64,000 nt of DNA, taken from positions 11,696,604-11,760,603 of the forward strand of contig NC_065404.1 in the NCBI RefSeq assembly GCF_024362695.1. The letters are read 5' to 3'. Positions 1 through 10,965 of this stretch are shown in pieces. Source of the DNA: Pectinophora gossypiella (taxonomy: Eukaryota > Arthropoda > Insecta > Lepidoptera > Gelechiidae). Each line of letters opens with the position of its first letter. Position 1 is the stretch's first letter. A program made the position numbers and the translations under genes. The notes under the pieces were generated by a model, which saw nothing but the letters and a program-made list of their open reading frames with translations, ran no database searches and was not told where the DNA came from.

Positions 1-55
1 CTTTTTTGTGTGTGGCGCCCTTTCATAATAAACTATTTTTATTCTATGATTCAAA
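1..55. repeat. Truncated repeat end shared with 38.9 kb
   Basis: The first bases (GGCGCCCTTTCATAATA followed by an ATTTTTATTCTAT stretch) nearly match a segment at about 38970-39020. A shared AT-rich stretch ending in an A/T-rich simple motif suggests a LINE or other retroelement 3' end cut by the window edge. The family is not recognised. Confidence 0.4.
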
Positions 56-423
56 TGTTTCTGTGGCCCAGCTTAAGGTTAATATACTCTTATAAAAAGT
101 AATAGTGTCTCTAGTACGTGTCTTTCCTCTAATTACAAATATGTCCCGTATTTTTTCCTCGAGTTTCAGTCCCATCTTTTCCCCTTGTCTCGTAGAAACT
201 GTCATACCCTTTTCTTTTATTTTTGTGTCATTCTTGCAGGTCCGGCTTGTCATTAAAGTATTATCGGAACGCTGGAATAAGGAAAGAAAGAAATATTTAT
301 TCGGCAAGAAATACGTAAGACGTTGTTTAGTAGTAATTAACAATTTAATAATAAATAATGCCGAAACTACTGCAGCTTAGGAATGTCATTATATATTTTT
401 CAAATCTCTATTATTCTAAAACA

Positions 424-695
424 GTCATCATCTCCCTAACGTCATTCCGTTTTTCGCGGGGTCTGCTTACCTAACCTGAAGATCAGGTCCGGTTTTTTAC
501 AGAAGCGTCTGCTTGTCTGACCTTCCAACTCGCGAAGGGTAAACCAGCCCAGTACAGGTTAGGTCATATAACTCTGAAAATGCATTTCTTGGGAATGTGG
601 GTTTCCTCACGATGTTTACCTTCACCGCTGAGCACGTGATAATCATTTATGATCTAAACATGAATTCGAAAACAAATTCGACAATCATTGGTTTG
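424..695 (-). mobile_element. SINE-A copy (tRNA-derived SINE), head missing
   Basis: Reverse-strand copy of the commonest SINE in the window. The 3' tail reads here as CTAACGTCATTCCGTTTTTC, then the inverted form of the block GGACCTGTCAAATCTTCAGG, then the body with GAGCACGTGATAATCATT and ACAAATTCGACAATCATTGG. The tRNA-like head present at 7.0 kb is absent, so this copy is 5' truncated. Eight copies occur in the window, on both strands. Confidence 0.85.
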
Positions 696-1109
696 CTGAA
701 ATTTACTTTGCTTTATTCGCCATAAAATTTTTCAAACTATAAGCAAAGCGTGAAAACACTGTGATGTTTTTCCAGCGTTTCGAAGCGGGAAACTCGTAGC
801 AATTCCATGTCACCCTATAACTAAGTTAAGGCCGTGCATGTCATAGACTAGGTATCATAAAGTGCATCGCAGACACGCCAACTGATTGATGAACTGACTG
901 GTGATTGATAACGCTGCTGCCTGTCTGATGGGAGCATAAATCACAGCTATTCCCGAGATAATGCACGCCTCTGAATGCCTATTCGGGTGATTAGGCTTGT
1001 TGTGGTTGTAGGTATCTTGTTGTATACTTTATGTTGATTCAATGTTGTTAGGTAGGTACGTACGTAATAATATTATATTATGTTTTGTTGGGATTTAATT
1101 TGGTTTCTG
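696..1109. other. No recognised feature
   Basis: AT-rich sequence with no open frame of note and no similarity that I can see to other parts of the window. Confidence 0.5.
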
Positions 1110-4100
1110 CCCAAGTAGCAATCAAGAATTGTGATTAAGTCATATATGTCTAAACTTTAGCTAAAGTGAGATTTATCCAAATCAAATAGGACTTATTAGG
1201 ACTTCATAAATTCATTTCCTTCTTTAATACTATATAGTTTTCAACAAATCCTACTTTAGATAATTTAGAATACACAAAACCAAGTTAAGTATTCACAAAA
1301 CTATTTAGTCTTATCTCAGCCTACTGTTAAGTCTACAAGTATTCTTTTACTTTACTCAGATTATTTAAAGGCTCACTTAACACTAAATTGATTTAGTGAA
1401 GTATCAGTTTAGTCTTGTAAAGTAAAAATTGATTGCCTAGATATACTTAAGGCAATTTTTATTATTTGTTGCTCCTATACAAGACTGTTTTATTCGTTTT
1501 TGACTACAATAAGTAAAACATAAGAAAAGTCTATTCAATGGACGATAAAATCGAAATAGAAGCAAGCAGAAAGATGGATGAAGTCCAAATAATAAAAGGA
1601 TCTGGTAGTTTTTGAAGGCAGAATATTAAATACAGAAAATTAACCTGTGATAATGCACATCCCACTGTTTTTGTTAGCGATGCGATATCTTCTTCATTGC
1701 CATATTTTTTTTTTATATCCATTGGTATAACACAATCATTTAATTTTGGCAAAAAAATCGTAAGTTCCTGTTTTTCAAATCCGATCCAGCGTGTGGCGGC
1801 CCAGGTACCTACGTCTCGCACAAATCTTCTCAAAAATGACTAAGCTAGTCTAACCTAGTCTAAGCGCACGGCAACACTACACCATGAAAAATCGAGTTTT
1901 ATATTAAAACCTGCTAAGTTCAAATATAAAATTAGGTACCTATTAGTCTAATAATAAATAAATCCAATCAAAAACATAAATGTGAAATGAGAGCCAAGTT
2001 CAATATTATGCAATGCTTTGGTTGTAGTAAAAGAAGTGAGATCTAAATGGGTGCCAAGTTCAATGGTCAGTCCTGTATTTATAAGTAACAGTGTAACATA
2101 TATTATTAAGTTAAAAAAAATAATATGCCAGTAAAATGGATGAGAGTTGTGTTGTATCGTGGGCGAAAAGCTGACAACCTATCACCGCTAAACACATGTT
2201 CCAACTTGCTTACCTACCCTTAAAGTACTTGTCGAATGTGGCATCAAGTGGTTTTATGATCACTTAGTGCTCTGCCTACCCCGATAGGGCATATAGGCGT
2301 GATTCTATGTTATGTTAAGTTAATCTACATACCTACCACAAAAAGACCGGCTGTCATGAGTTTTGATTACTTACTGATTCTTACATCTATAGTTAGGTAC
2401 AGGCACTAATTAGGTATTTATGTTAAGCGTTCATGATAGAGTCTAATTATTAAAAAGTTGCCAGTTTTTTTTTTATTTTTTCCGTTATATTCATCTAATT
2501 ACCTATCTGCGTACCAAATTTTAACTCTCTAGGTCATCTGGAACTGGGTTAGAGTTTTGATAAAAATGTGTCAGTCAGTCAGTCAATGATAAAAATGAGG
2601 ATTTTGGACATTAATATCTAAATAACCGTTTGAGATAAGCTTATGAAATTTAGAATACTTATATGTATCTCACAAGTCTCAATATATGAGCCAAATTTGA
2701 TACGTTTATGTGAAATAGTTTTTGATTTATGAGGGGGTCAAAAGTGGCTCCAAATGGTTCGTGTAATAATACACACGGTGCGACTCGCCAGTTCTATTTC
2801 TTGAACTTGGCTTGACATGCTACCGCGTGTCTAGATACTTTTCTTTCTTCTTTCATTCATTCTTTTAATAATTTTAAAAATGTACCTATTTTTAACTAAG
2901 CTTTATTCACAATCATAAACAATACATATCTATTTTAAGTTTTGTGTATGGTTAAATGCATTTAAATTGGGCATTAGATTCGATTCCTTTATTTTTTTAG
3001 CTTGATAAAGACATCGGGAATTTGGCCGCCTTTTTTAACAATAATGTTTTAGGTGGGATTAGAAACTACGGCGCACACACACGACGTTAATTAAATTGCA
3101 AGGGTTCTTCGTATATACAATATTCAACGGACACTCGTTAATTTTTACAATAATCACATTGTTTCCGTTGGCAATTAGAAGCGCGGTGATCGTACCTACT
3201 TTGCGTCAGCGAACCATGTAGGTACCTATGAGAATGTATGCGCGGAGACTCATTAGCAAATTGAGTTTATGTTTGTTAGTTCCAATTGTGATAAATATTA
3301 AATAATTAAGTAAATCACATTCCTATCCAAGTAAGAACTCAGCATAACAATATTTTTTTATCTTCCACGAGTCGAAAAACTTACCTCTCAAACAAACATA
3401 CTTTCCATAGGTTTTAAGCTTGTTCGATTTTAATTGTTACTTGTTACATAGATGATTCTGGCACAGAATAAACAAACATGATTTTACGACATTACTTTAC
3501 TAAATCAAAATAGAGGATCACTTTAGATATAAGAGTTTTAAGTAGGAATTCACTAAATACTTTTTGTCTTAAGTTGGTATACTCCTAGACAATTGAAGTA
3601 AAATTTATCTTAACTAGTACTTGATGAAGTGCAACTTGACTTTATTTTTCTAAACTGATTCTTACGAAATCAATTGTTTCTAAAGTCTTACTTCATTTAG
3701 AAAAATATTACTTAACGCCATTTTGCATTTACAGGAAGAAAACATGTAATATTTTTTTGACAATATTATCGTCAAAAACTGAAGTAAATTAATATATATT
3801 TCTGTTGTAGTAACAATTACTGCGTTCAGCTGTCACATATTAATAGAAAATGAATTTCTCTATACTATATGTCACCATTTTTTTTATTTGCTGAATAATC
3901 AATCCAAATTTTATTATTATTTTTCTGGTATATTAAAGGCCCTTTTGTTTTTTAACACTTTCTATCGATTTTACACGAGAAACAATCATGCGTTTATAAT
4001 TTCCTGTATGTGAAACGGCAGAATAACCTTTTGTTAAAACAACTTAACAAATATTTTAGACGCCATTTTCTTACAGACTTCATTTCTTGTGTTAATATAA

Positions 4101-4521
4101 ATGTTCGCCATTATATTCTAAAATAAAGACGCGTGAAGTAAAAATCGTTTTAGTATGACCTGAAGTTTTACTTCGTTAAGTTACAATTGACTCAGTGCAA
4201 TTCAATCCCATAGTCTTAACTAAGTATTGTAGATATCTTCAAGTATATATTATTGGTATTAAGTGATACTACAAGAATTCTAAGTTTAGAATATGCAAGA
4301 ACATTGTCTAAAGTAGGGTTTAAGTCTGACTTAGCGTTGTCTTAAGTCTGTCTTGTATAAGAGTTAAAGTATGTGCCCACTTTTACTAAACTGTATCTTC
4401 AAGATATCTTGAGGGATATCTTTGAGACATATAAGACTTATCCAAGACAAGGGTTTGATTTAGTCTACTTGCCTTCAAGATATCTACAATTCTCTTTTAA
4501 GACAATCGGTTGCTACTTGGG
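1110..4521. mobile_element. 3.4 kb DNA-transposon-like element with CCCAAGTAGCAA ends
   Basis: The left end reads CCCAAGTAGCAATC and the right end is its inverse, GGTTGCTACTTGGG. The first 12 bases are a perfect inverted repeat, and looser similarity continues inward (GAATTGTGAT against GAATTGTAGAT). The outer 350 bp on the left and about 1 kb on the right are packed with short motifs such as TTAAGTCTT, TAAGACTTA and AAGATATCTT in both orientations, like arrays of protein-binding sites. The interior is AT-rich and contains the repeat at 2508-2838. No transposase is visible: the longest internal frame, about 100 codons on the minus strand at 1531-1833, has no recognisable domain. No clear target duplication was found. 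Superfamily unknown; non-autonomous or decayed. Confidence 0.6.
2508..2838 (+). repeat. Repeat F copy 1, with GTCA microsatellite
   Basis: Contains CTCTAGGTCATCTGGAACTG, a short (GTCA)n run near 2573, GAGGGGGTCAAAAGTGGCTC, and a 3' hairpin-like GACATGCTACCGCGTGTC. A second copy at 21.6-22.05 kb matches closely except that it carries a 267 bp insertion. This copy therefore shows the uninterrupted arrangement. The family is dispersed, with no coding content. Confidence 0.7.
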
Positions 4522-5193
4522 TGTAGTGTAAGGTGGGTTGTAAGAATTAATAAAATTAGCAAATAAATGAGTAATTGTTACTGTACTTCAGTTCGGAACA
4601 GAAAATGTTTTCGAAGTGGATGTGTTTCCGTTGTGAAAAAATATTTAATAGGCCAGTTTTCAACTAGTCAAACCAGTTACTTTTTTACTAAACGTCAAAA
4701 CACGAAATTACTGTGGAATTTGTACGAAAAAGCTCACTGTGACGTCATGGAAAAACGTGATAAAATATCTTATTATTACGTTTTTCTTGATGAAATTCAT
4801 AAATAAGTTAAATAGAAATAGAAAATGCTTTTCTGTAGTTTCAGATGTGTCTTTATTTAGTAATCAGAATTATGAACTTTATTTTGTACACGACTCAACT
4901 GTAAGAACACTGGTTGCTATTCTTTTTCAAATTGTTCTTTTTTGTACTCTGGTCTTATCAGCCAGGTTAGGTAATAATCTCTTTTTTCATAAATTTTGCG
5001 CCTTTTACTGCCGCGAAGGTTTCCAAAGTGGAAACCATCCGGGGAACGGCACATCTTTAGTTCGAAATGAACTGTCTAACCGTGGTACCCTTATGCCTAT
5101 GATTGTCATACCCATGCTATCAGCTCAGTATCTCACTGTTTGGAATCGTAATTTAATTTCATTATTAAATGCTAATTAAGAAAAATAAATGCT
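4522..5193. other. No recognised feature
   Basis: Two overlapping open frames on the plus strand (79 codons at 4567 and 146 codons at 4739-5179) have low-complexity, cysteine- and phenylalanine-rich products with no domain, no convincing start context and AT-driven composition. I regard both as chance frames. Confidence 0.55.
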
Positions 5194-5239
5194 AAAAGTA
5201 AGATTTTCCAAGTCATTAGACTTGGAAAATCTTACTTTT
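5194..5239. other. Perfect 21-bp-arm hairpin
   Basis: The left arm at 5194-5214 (AAAAGTAAGATTTTCCAAGT plus C) is the exact reverse complement of the right arm at 5219-5239, around a 4-nt loop ATTA. A 21-bp arm without a mismatch is far longer than chance palindromes elsewhere in the window. It could be a tiny foldback element, a cruciform or an expressed hairpin RNA; nothing else decides among these. Confidence 0.85.
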
Positions 5240-5302
5240 TTCGCTATTGCGTTCGGTAAAACCACAAGTAGTCAGAACATTTAGCAATACATAACATTTA
5301 TG

Positions 5303-5460
5303 CGCACGTTAAGTCGTTGGTCCCGGCAATTAGCCGTAAAACACCTCCACCAACCCGCAGTGGAGCAGCTTGGTGGAATATGCTCTCTATACCCCCTCCG
5401 GTTGATTGAGGGAAGACCAGTGCCCTGCAGTGGGACGTATATAGGCTGTAAATGTTTACG
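5303..5460 (+). mobile_element. SINE-C copy, 5' truncated
   Basis: Starts inside the body (CACGTTAAGTCGTTGGTCCC) and carries the whole SINE-C tail: CACCAACCCGCAGTGGAG, CTCCGGTTGATTGAGG and GCAGTGGGACGTATATAGGC. The tRNA-like head seen at 61.1 kb is missing. Confidence 0.85.
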
Positions 5461-5937
5461 TCTATATCACATACCTCCATTCCAGTACCTGGTACAGGTT
5501 CAAGACTGCATTCTATCTAACGGAGGCGGTATGAACCAAGAAATCCAAAGTTAAATCTATGGCTTCACAAACCCACTTCCCGCCAATCAGAAATAAGCTT
5601 TTAAATTATGCGCAATTAAAACTGAAATTTCCAACGAAATGGTAATGTCAGGTTTGAGTGTGGCAGTCAAGGTTTTTGATCGGTTGTAAATTAACAGCCA
5701 TTGTGTGGGATTGCCTTGCGTGTTGGAATAGTGCGGAAATGGCAGTGAGGAGGGTCACGCTCCACAGTCGGATATTTAAACATCACGCCTATGCGTATTT
5801 TTATTTATTTATTTACATTTTTTACTTTATTTGGGTCATCAAACCATTACCTACTTGACAGTTTTAAAAATTACAAACGCTTATTGTATACCTCTTAAAA
5901 TATTTTATTTTCTGGAAAATGCTTTATACAGGGTGTT
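5461..5937. other. No recognised feature
   Basis: AT-rich spacer between a SINE and a MITE. A 66-codon frame at 5658-5858 is not convincing. Confidence 0.5.
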
Positions 5938-6430
5938 AGTGACATCGTAACGAAAACTTTGAGGAATGAGTCAGACCATGATTCTGAGTCGATATCAAGT
6001 GGATTTTTCCGTCGCAAAAATCATGTATTTTTTTTAGTTTTTTAAAATTATTTTCAATTCTATACTTTTGCGATGGAAAATTCCACTTGATATTAACTCA
6101 GAATAATCAGCTGAATCATCCCTCTCAGTATTCGTTACGATGTCACTTACACCCCTTACAAGTACATACGGTAGCCATACAAGTAGGTATGGGTGTTAGT
6201 GACACTGTAACGAATATTGAGGGGGATGATTCAGACCATGATTCAGACCATGATTCTGAGTTGATATCAAGTGGAATTTCCTGTCAAAAAATTCATGAAT
6301 TTTTTTGTGTTTTTTTAAATTATTTTCCTATCCATACTTTTGCGACGGAAAATTCCACTTGATATCAACTCAGAATCATGGTCTGAATCATCCCTTAAAA
6401 GTTTTCGTTACGATGTCACTAACACCCTGT
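5938..6430. mobile_element. Palindromic MITE, double-unit form
   Basis: Ends are ACAGGGTGTTAGTGACATCG and its inverse, flanked by TA. Inside are two palindromic units in tandem. Each has GATATCAAGTGGAA in one orientation and TTCCACTTGATATTAAC in the other around an A/T-rich centre, with a unit junction near 6160-6200 (TACAAGTACATACGGTAGCC). The TA flanks and the terminal sequence suit a Tc1/mariner-type MITE, but no transposase is present. Other copies are at 10.4, 11.0, 32.0 and 35.4 kb, and a half copy is at 7.5 kb. Confidence 0.85.
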
Positions 6431-6611
6431 ATAATAAAAAAATATTTTCTAAAATTATATTTTAATTTTGTTTTATATTTTAAATGAAAACGGTTGGTCA
6501 CGTGACATTTAGCCCAGTGACGTCACATTTCAACAGATATTTTTTGTTTATTTTGTGAAATGTGACATCTCACGAAGCTCAATCATAGCTGCCCGTGTTT
6601 CGAGTCTTATA

Positions 6612-6820
6612 ATACACAGGCTGATCAGCTGATTGTCCAAAAGTAAGATGATCCGTGCTTCGGAAGGCACGTTAAGCCGTTGGTCCCGGTCACTACTCAC
6701 TGATGTAAGTAAGTAGTCGTTACATGAGCCATGTCAGGGGCCTTTGGCTGCTCAATAGTAACCCTGACCCCAGGGTTGATGAGGTTGGTAATTCACCTGA
6801 CAACCCACAGGATAGAAGAC
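6612..6820 (+). mobile_element. SINE-B copy, 5' truncated
   Basis: Begins in the body at GGCTGATCAGCTGATTGTCC, continues through GATCCGTGCTTCGGAAGGCA, and ends in the SINE-B tail with CATGTCAGGGGCCTTTGG, GTTGATGAGGTTGGTAAT and CACAGGATAGAAGAC. Confidence 0.85.
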
Positions 6821-6822
6821 GT

Positions 6823-6905
6823 TGGTCTAATAGAAAGCTCGGCGAAGCGAGAGTACTTAGTTAATCTTGCGATGGATGTACCTACCTCTCTTATGTTAGG
6901 TTGTG
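6823..6905 (+). repeat. Repeat H fragment, joined to the SINE-B tail
   Basis: Segment with GTCTAATAGAAAGCTCGG and CTTGCGATGGATGTACC. Similar segments occur at 8493-8565 and 27715-27800. It directly follows a SINE-B end here and may be the tail of a longer retroelement family. Confidence 0.55.
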
Positions 6906-6979
6906 ACTACTCTTTCCGACCTTAAAAGTACTGGTATCTTTTGAACTGTGGGATTGTATGTATTTTTTTTAATTTCACG

Positions 6980-7272
6980 CGACCAGTGCAGCTCAGTTGG
7001 TAGAACGCTTGCCTCTCACTTTGAGGTCGCAGGTTCAAATCCAGCACAGGCCTAAACCGACGATTGTCGAATTTGTTTTCGAATTCATATTTGGTTCATA
7101 TTTGGTTCATATTTGGTTCACGTGCTCAGTGGTGAAGGAAAACATCATGAGGAAACCCTTTTCTCTTCCCGGCTTGAAAGGTCAGACAGGCAGTCGCTGC
7201 TGTAAAAAACCGGACCTGTCAAATCTCAGGTTAGGTAAGCGGACCTTGTGAAAAAACGGGATAATGCTAGGG
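6980..7272 (+). mobile_element. SINE-A copy, nearly full length with tRNA-like head
   Basis: The head contains an A-box-like AGCTCAGTTGGTAGAACG and a B-box-like GGTTCAAATCC, correctly spaced for an internal RNA polymerase III promoter. The body then runs through GACGATTGTCGAATTTG and GTGGTGAAGGAAAACATC to the tail GGATAATGCTAGGG. A short triplication of TCATATTTGGT near 7087-7120 is specific to this copy. This copy defines the family's order: head, body, tail. Confidence 0.9.
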
Positions 7273-7344
7273 CGTACCTGGGAGGTTTTTTATTATGTAT
7301 AGTCTTGACTCGGACGGCATTTAGTGCCAAACCAGGAATAGTCT

Positions 7345-7425
7345 CACGAAGTGATTTTTTTTGACAGACATGTTCCCACCGAGAATCGAACCCGGGACCT
7401 TTGGATCGTGATCCTAACTGTTGAT
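7345..7425 (-). mobile_element. SINE-B/C head fragment
   Basis: The reverse strand carries the tRNA-like head common to SINE-B and SINE-C: the B-box region reads TCGAACCCGGGACC on the plus strand, followed by ATCGTGATCCTAAC. The body stops at CACGAAGTGATTTT, so it is a 5' piece without tail. Confidence 0.7.
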
Positions 7426-7484
7426 TCGTTATTACATTAATATTAGACCAACAACAACACCCATACGTACTTGTTTGTGTACTT

Positions 7485-7560
7485 GTAGGGGGTTAAGTGA
7501 CATCGTAACGAATCCTAAAGGAGATGATTCAGCTCATTATTCTGGGATATCAAGTGGAAT
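7485..7560 (+). mobile_element. Half copy of the palindromic MITE
   Basis: Left arm only: GTTAAGTGACATCGTAACGA, GATGATTCAGCTCATTATTC and ATCAAGTGGAATTTTGAC. The opposite arm is missing, so the element is truncated at its centre. Confidence 0.75.
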
Positions 7561-7889
7561 TTTGACTGAATAATAAATATCAATATAAAATTTGAAACTA
7601 CCATAACAACGTAAATGTGTACAATGACAATGAGGGTCGGTGTTGAATAACCTTTGAGCTGTCGTTTATTAAATATCACGACAATATATTGCTATTGCGA
7701 ACAATCCAACTGAAACGAACCTTCAGGAAACATCTATATAGGCCTCCATATTTATATATCGGGCTAAAGAAATTAGGTACAATGCAATTGATGTGTGAAT
7801 GTAGTCTTGTGCGAATTAATAACTGCAAAACAAATCATCTGCACATTTTAGCAAGAATGATTTTCTCGAAATAATATAAGAGAAATAAA
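7561..7889. other. No recognised feature
   Basis: AT-rich spacer. A 61-codon frame at 7689 is not convincing. Confidence 0.45.
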
Positions 7890-8092
7890 CATCATCATCA
7901 TCATCCTCCTAGCATTATCCTGTTTTCACAGGGTCCGCTTACCTAACCTGAATATCTGACAGACACAATTTATGATCCAAACATAAATTCGAAAACAAAT
8001 TCGACAATCATTGGTTTAGGCTTGTGCTGGATTCCAACCTGCAACCTCAAAGTTAGAGGCAAGCGTTCTACCAACTGGGCTACCATGGCTCA
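7890..8092 (-). mobile_element. SINE-A copy with internal deletion
   Basis: Reverse strand. The tail with a (CAT)n run is followed by GTTTTCACAGGGTCCGC, then a jump to TTATGATCCAAACATAAATT, so the middle of the body is deleted. The inverted tRNA-like head (GCAAGCGTTCTACCAACTGG) is present at the right end. Confidence 0.85.
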
Positions 8093-8492
8093 TAAGATTA
8101 ACGAACATAACAACTCTTAAAAACAATTTGCATTTTTACCAAAAAATTTAGCAAAGTAGTGGTCTAGAGATTAGGCAGATTTTGTGCCGATGCAATCTCA
8201 CAATATAAGTGGTGTTTACTCATAAACTTCCCTTGGTAGAAAGCTTTAGTTTTCATGCGTAGAGAAACACGACAGAGAAATGAGATTGCAATAATAAACA
8301 GAATAATACCGGAAGAGATGCTAATTTCTTTTAATTTATTTCTTGCTTATAAAACGGAATTGCGCAAAGTTTTGTCTTTTAAGCGGAATAAGAAAGTGAA
8401 TAACTGTTTTTGTCTCAGTTTGCACATTATTACGTTTTGTGTTGACATGAAATGAATAATAAATCATGATATCAATACAGGCGTTATAACTA
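8093..8492. other. No recognised feature
   Basis: AT-rich. A 66-codon plus-strand frame at 8255 has no recognisable product. Confidence 0.45.
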
Positions 8493-8565
8493 CTAGGTAA
8501 GGTGTGGGTACTTAGTTCATCTTGCGATGGATAGTACCTCTGACTGAATTGGGATATAGTCGAGA
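8493..8565 (+). repeat. Repeat H fragment
   Basis: Contains GTACTTAGTTCATCTTGCGA and GAATTGGGATATAGTCGAGA. Matches the copies at 6.8 and 27.7 kb. Confidence 0.55.
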
Positions 8566-8837
8566 GATTACGTTACAATATATATGTTATCTCAATACTG
8601 CATACAATGGTGTCGCTTCGGCCAACCATCAATTTAAATTTAACTTATTTTGACAGGACTATAACTAGCTTCATCTCTTTCTAGCACGTATTGTAAGTGA
8701 AGGACGGCAATAATTTAAGAGCCGTCAAACTAAAATTAGGTTAAGTTTGTGTGCGCCCGAATAAACCACTAGGTACTCTTGCTTGCTTACTTCAAATATA
8801 AATAACAAAAATTTTCGGATTGTGGGATTTTTAATTT

Positions 8838-8989
8838 GACCTAACCTGTATTGGGCTGGTTTTCCCTTCGCGGGGTAGGTCAGACAGGCAGTAGTTTCTG
8901 TAAAAAACCGGACCTGTCAAATCTTCAGGTTAGGTAAACGGACCCTGTGAGAAACGGGATAATGCTAGGGAGATGATGATGATGATGAA
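8838..8989 (+). mobile_element. SINE-A copy, 5' truncated
   Basis: Only the 3' half is present: CCTGTATTGGGCTGGTTTTC, CAGACAGGCAGTAGTTTC, GACCTGTCAAATCTTCAGG, then GGGATAATGCTAGGG and a (GAT)n tail. Head and 5' body are missing, as expected from incomplete reverse transcription. Confidence 0.9.
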
Positions 8990-9344
8990 TAACTAAAATG
9001 ACTTGCATTCTGTCGCACTAAACTACAAAACTAGCAAGAAATTCGAATCCACTTTCTTTGCCATTACCCCCATTACTCGACACGGGAACAATAAAATAAT
9101 TTACAATGTTCATATCTGGCGACATTAGTGTGATTAGCGGTTTAATTATGCGAGAAGTTTGCGTGTCCGGAAACCGGGGCCCCTATCGCTGATGCTCTAA
9201 CGTTGAGGGCGCGTTCTGATAGCACGAACGGTGCGACGGCGGTGGCGACAGCGACTAAAAAAATATATAAAACTGGCATTCAGTACGCGGTTTTATGCTT
9301 TATCATTGATACTTGCTGTTGAAAGACGACAGCTAGCAGTGAGG

Positions 9345-9505
9345 AGGTGTCTGTCACTAACACTCCGCTGTCGTCGCCCCACTGTCGCCAACACTCCGCT
9401 ATCGCCATCGCTCCGCTGTCACCTACACCATGCTGTCACCAATAACTCGCTGTCACCTACACCCCGCTGTCGCCATCGATGTCGCTACCGCCCCGCTGAC
9501 GCTCT
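9345..9505. repeat. Degenerate minisatellite, CGCTGTCGCCaacac type
   Basis: Loose tandem copies of a roughly 15-20 bp motif (CACTCCGCTGTCGTCGCC, CACTGTCGCCAACACTCCGC, CACCTACACCCCGCTGTCGC). It keeps a 97-codon frame open at 9231-9524, which I read as repeat-driven, not a gene. Local composition is more GC-rich than the flanks. Confidence 0.7.
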
Positions 9506-9776
9506 ACCATTGAGTCTACCGTAGATTTACAACCGACAATACCCGGCCTTAGATAGACTCAGAATTAGAATTGCTAAACATCCAAATGTGCGTGCCCTTT
9601 CATTATATTCTGGCGCTTTTGTTTCTACCAATTAATATGTAGGTCAAAGTTTGGTAGAGATGGGGTGGAATAGAACCTTGATAACCGTTATTAATGATAG
9701 GCTGACAGACGTTGATTATCGGGAGTGTAAAATTGTAGGAAGCCAGGCAGTTTGGCTTGATGATTTTTGAAATTCT

Positions 9777-10090
9777 ACTTCTTCTATCGGTTGTGAGGTG
9801 GATTACCAACCCCATCAAACTTGGTGTCAGGGTTACTATTGACCCGCCAAAGGCCCTTGGTAAAGGTAACGACTACTCACTTACATCAGTAAGTAGTAAC
9901 CGGGACCAACAGCTTAACGTGCCTGCCAAAGCACGGATCGTCTTACTTTCGGACAATCAGGTGATCAGCCTGTAAAGTCCTAAATAAACTAGGGATCACA
10001 AAGTGATTTTTGTGATATGTCCCCACCGAGATTCGAACCCGGGGCCTCCGGATAGTGAGCCCAACGTTCAACTACTGGACCACAGAGGCC
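9777..10090 (-). mobile_element. SINE-B copy, full length
   Basis: The reverse strand carries all parts: the tail at the left (GAGGTGGATTACCAACCCC), the body (GCCAAAGGCCCTTGGTAAAG, GAAGCACGG-like block, GGGATCACAAAGTGATTT) and the tRNA-like head at the right (CCCACCGAGATTCGAACCCG, then CCAACGTTCAACTACTGGAC). The head has A- and B-box-like blocks for RNA polymerase III. Confidence 0.9.
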
Positions 10091-10412
10091 GTTAAATCTA
10101 CAATAAGTCACGTCAAAAAAGCTGAGAAAACTCGAGGATCATTTGAATTGTGCGGTTCTAGAAGAATTGAATGCCAATCAATCGTTAGTATCAGTTTGGG
10201 AATGAAAGCGACGCGACAGTTCCATTTCACATCCAAATCAAATTTCACAAAGTCTTTATTTTCACTAAGAACACCAGAACGGAAAGTTTTGCGAGAAAAA
10301 CTTTTGAGGAAATTGCCCTCCCAATGTGTTATTTATGTAGCTGGATTGATTGTTACTAAAACTAGCCAACTATGATTGGACACGTACATTATTAGGGCTT
10401 TCTAGCTTTTAT
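10091..10412. other. No recognised feature
   Basis: A 106-codon frame starting in the SINE head (10055-10375) runs through here. It begins inside a repeat and has no recognised domain, so I do not call a gene. Confidence 0.45.
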
Positions 10413-10883
10413 ACAGGGTGTTAGTGACATCGTTACCAATATTGAGGGGGATTCAGCTCATTATTCTGAGTTAATATCAAGTGGAATTTTCCGTCACAAA
10501 ATTAATGTTTTTTTTTGTTTTATAAAATTATTTTCATTTCTATACTTTATGGAAAATTCCACTTGATATTAACTCAGAATAATGAGCTGAATCATCCCTC
10601 TCAGTATTCGTTACGATGTCACGTACACCCCGTACAAGTACATACGGTAACCATATAAGTAAGTATGGTTGTTAGTGACACCGTAACGAATACTGAGGGG
10701 GATGGTTCAGACCATGATTCTGAGTTGATATAAAGTGGAATTTCCTGTCGGAAAATACATGTTTTTTTTTTCAATTATTTTAGTTCCATACTTTTGCGAC
10801 GGAAAATTCCATTTGATATAAACTCAGAATCATGGTCTGAATCATCCCTCAAAGTTTTCGTTACGATGTCACTAACACCCTGT
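10413..10883. mobile_element. Palindromic MITE, double-unit form
   Basis: Same structure as the copy at 5.9 kb: TA-flanked ACAGGGTGTTAGTGACATCG ends, two palindromic units and the same central joint (ACAAGTACATACGGTAACC). Because the joint is shared, the two-unit form must have transposed as one element and was not assembled twice by chance. Confidence 0.85.
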
Positions 10884-10965
10884 ATTGTCTGTATTTTCAA
10901 TAGGAAGTTAAGCTTTTGGTATCAACTTTTTTTTTTAAATTCTTTTAAAACTCATGATTTGTAGA

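Noticed and set aside
2800..2840. Helitron end for repeat F
   Set aside because: The GACATGC...GCGTGTC hairpin suggests a Helitron, but no CTAG at the proper distance and no matching 5' TC end is shared by both copies.
4739..5179. 146-codon plus-strand frame
   Set aside because: No recognised domain, AT-driven composition and no supporting context.
9231..9524. 97-codon arginine-rich frame
   Set aside because: It coincides with a degenerate minisatellite.
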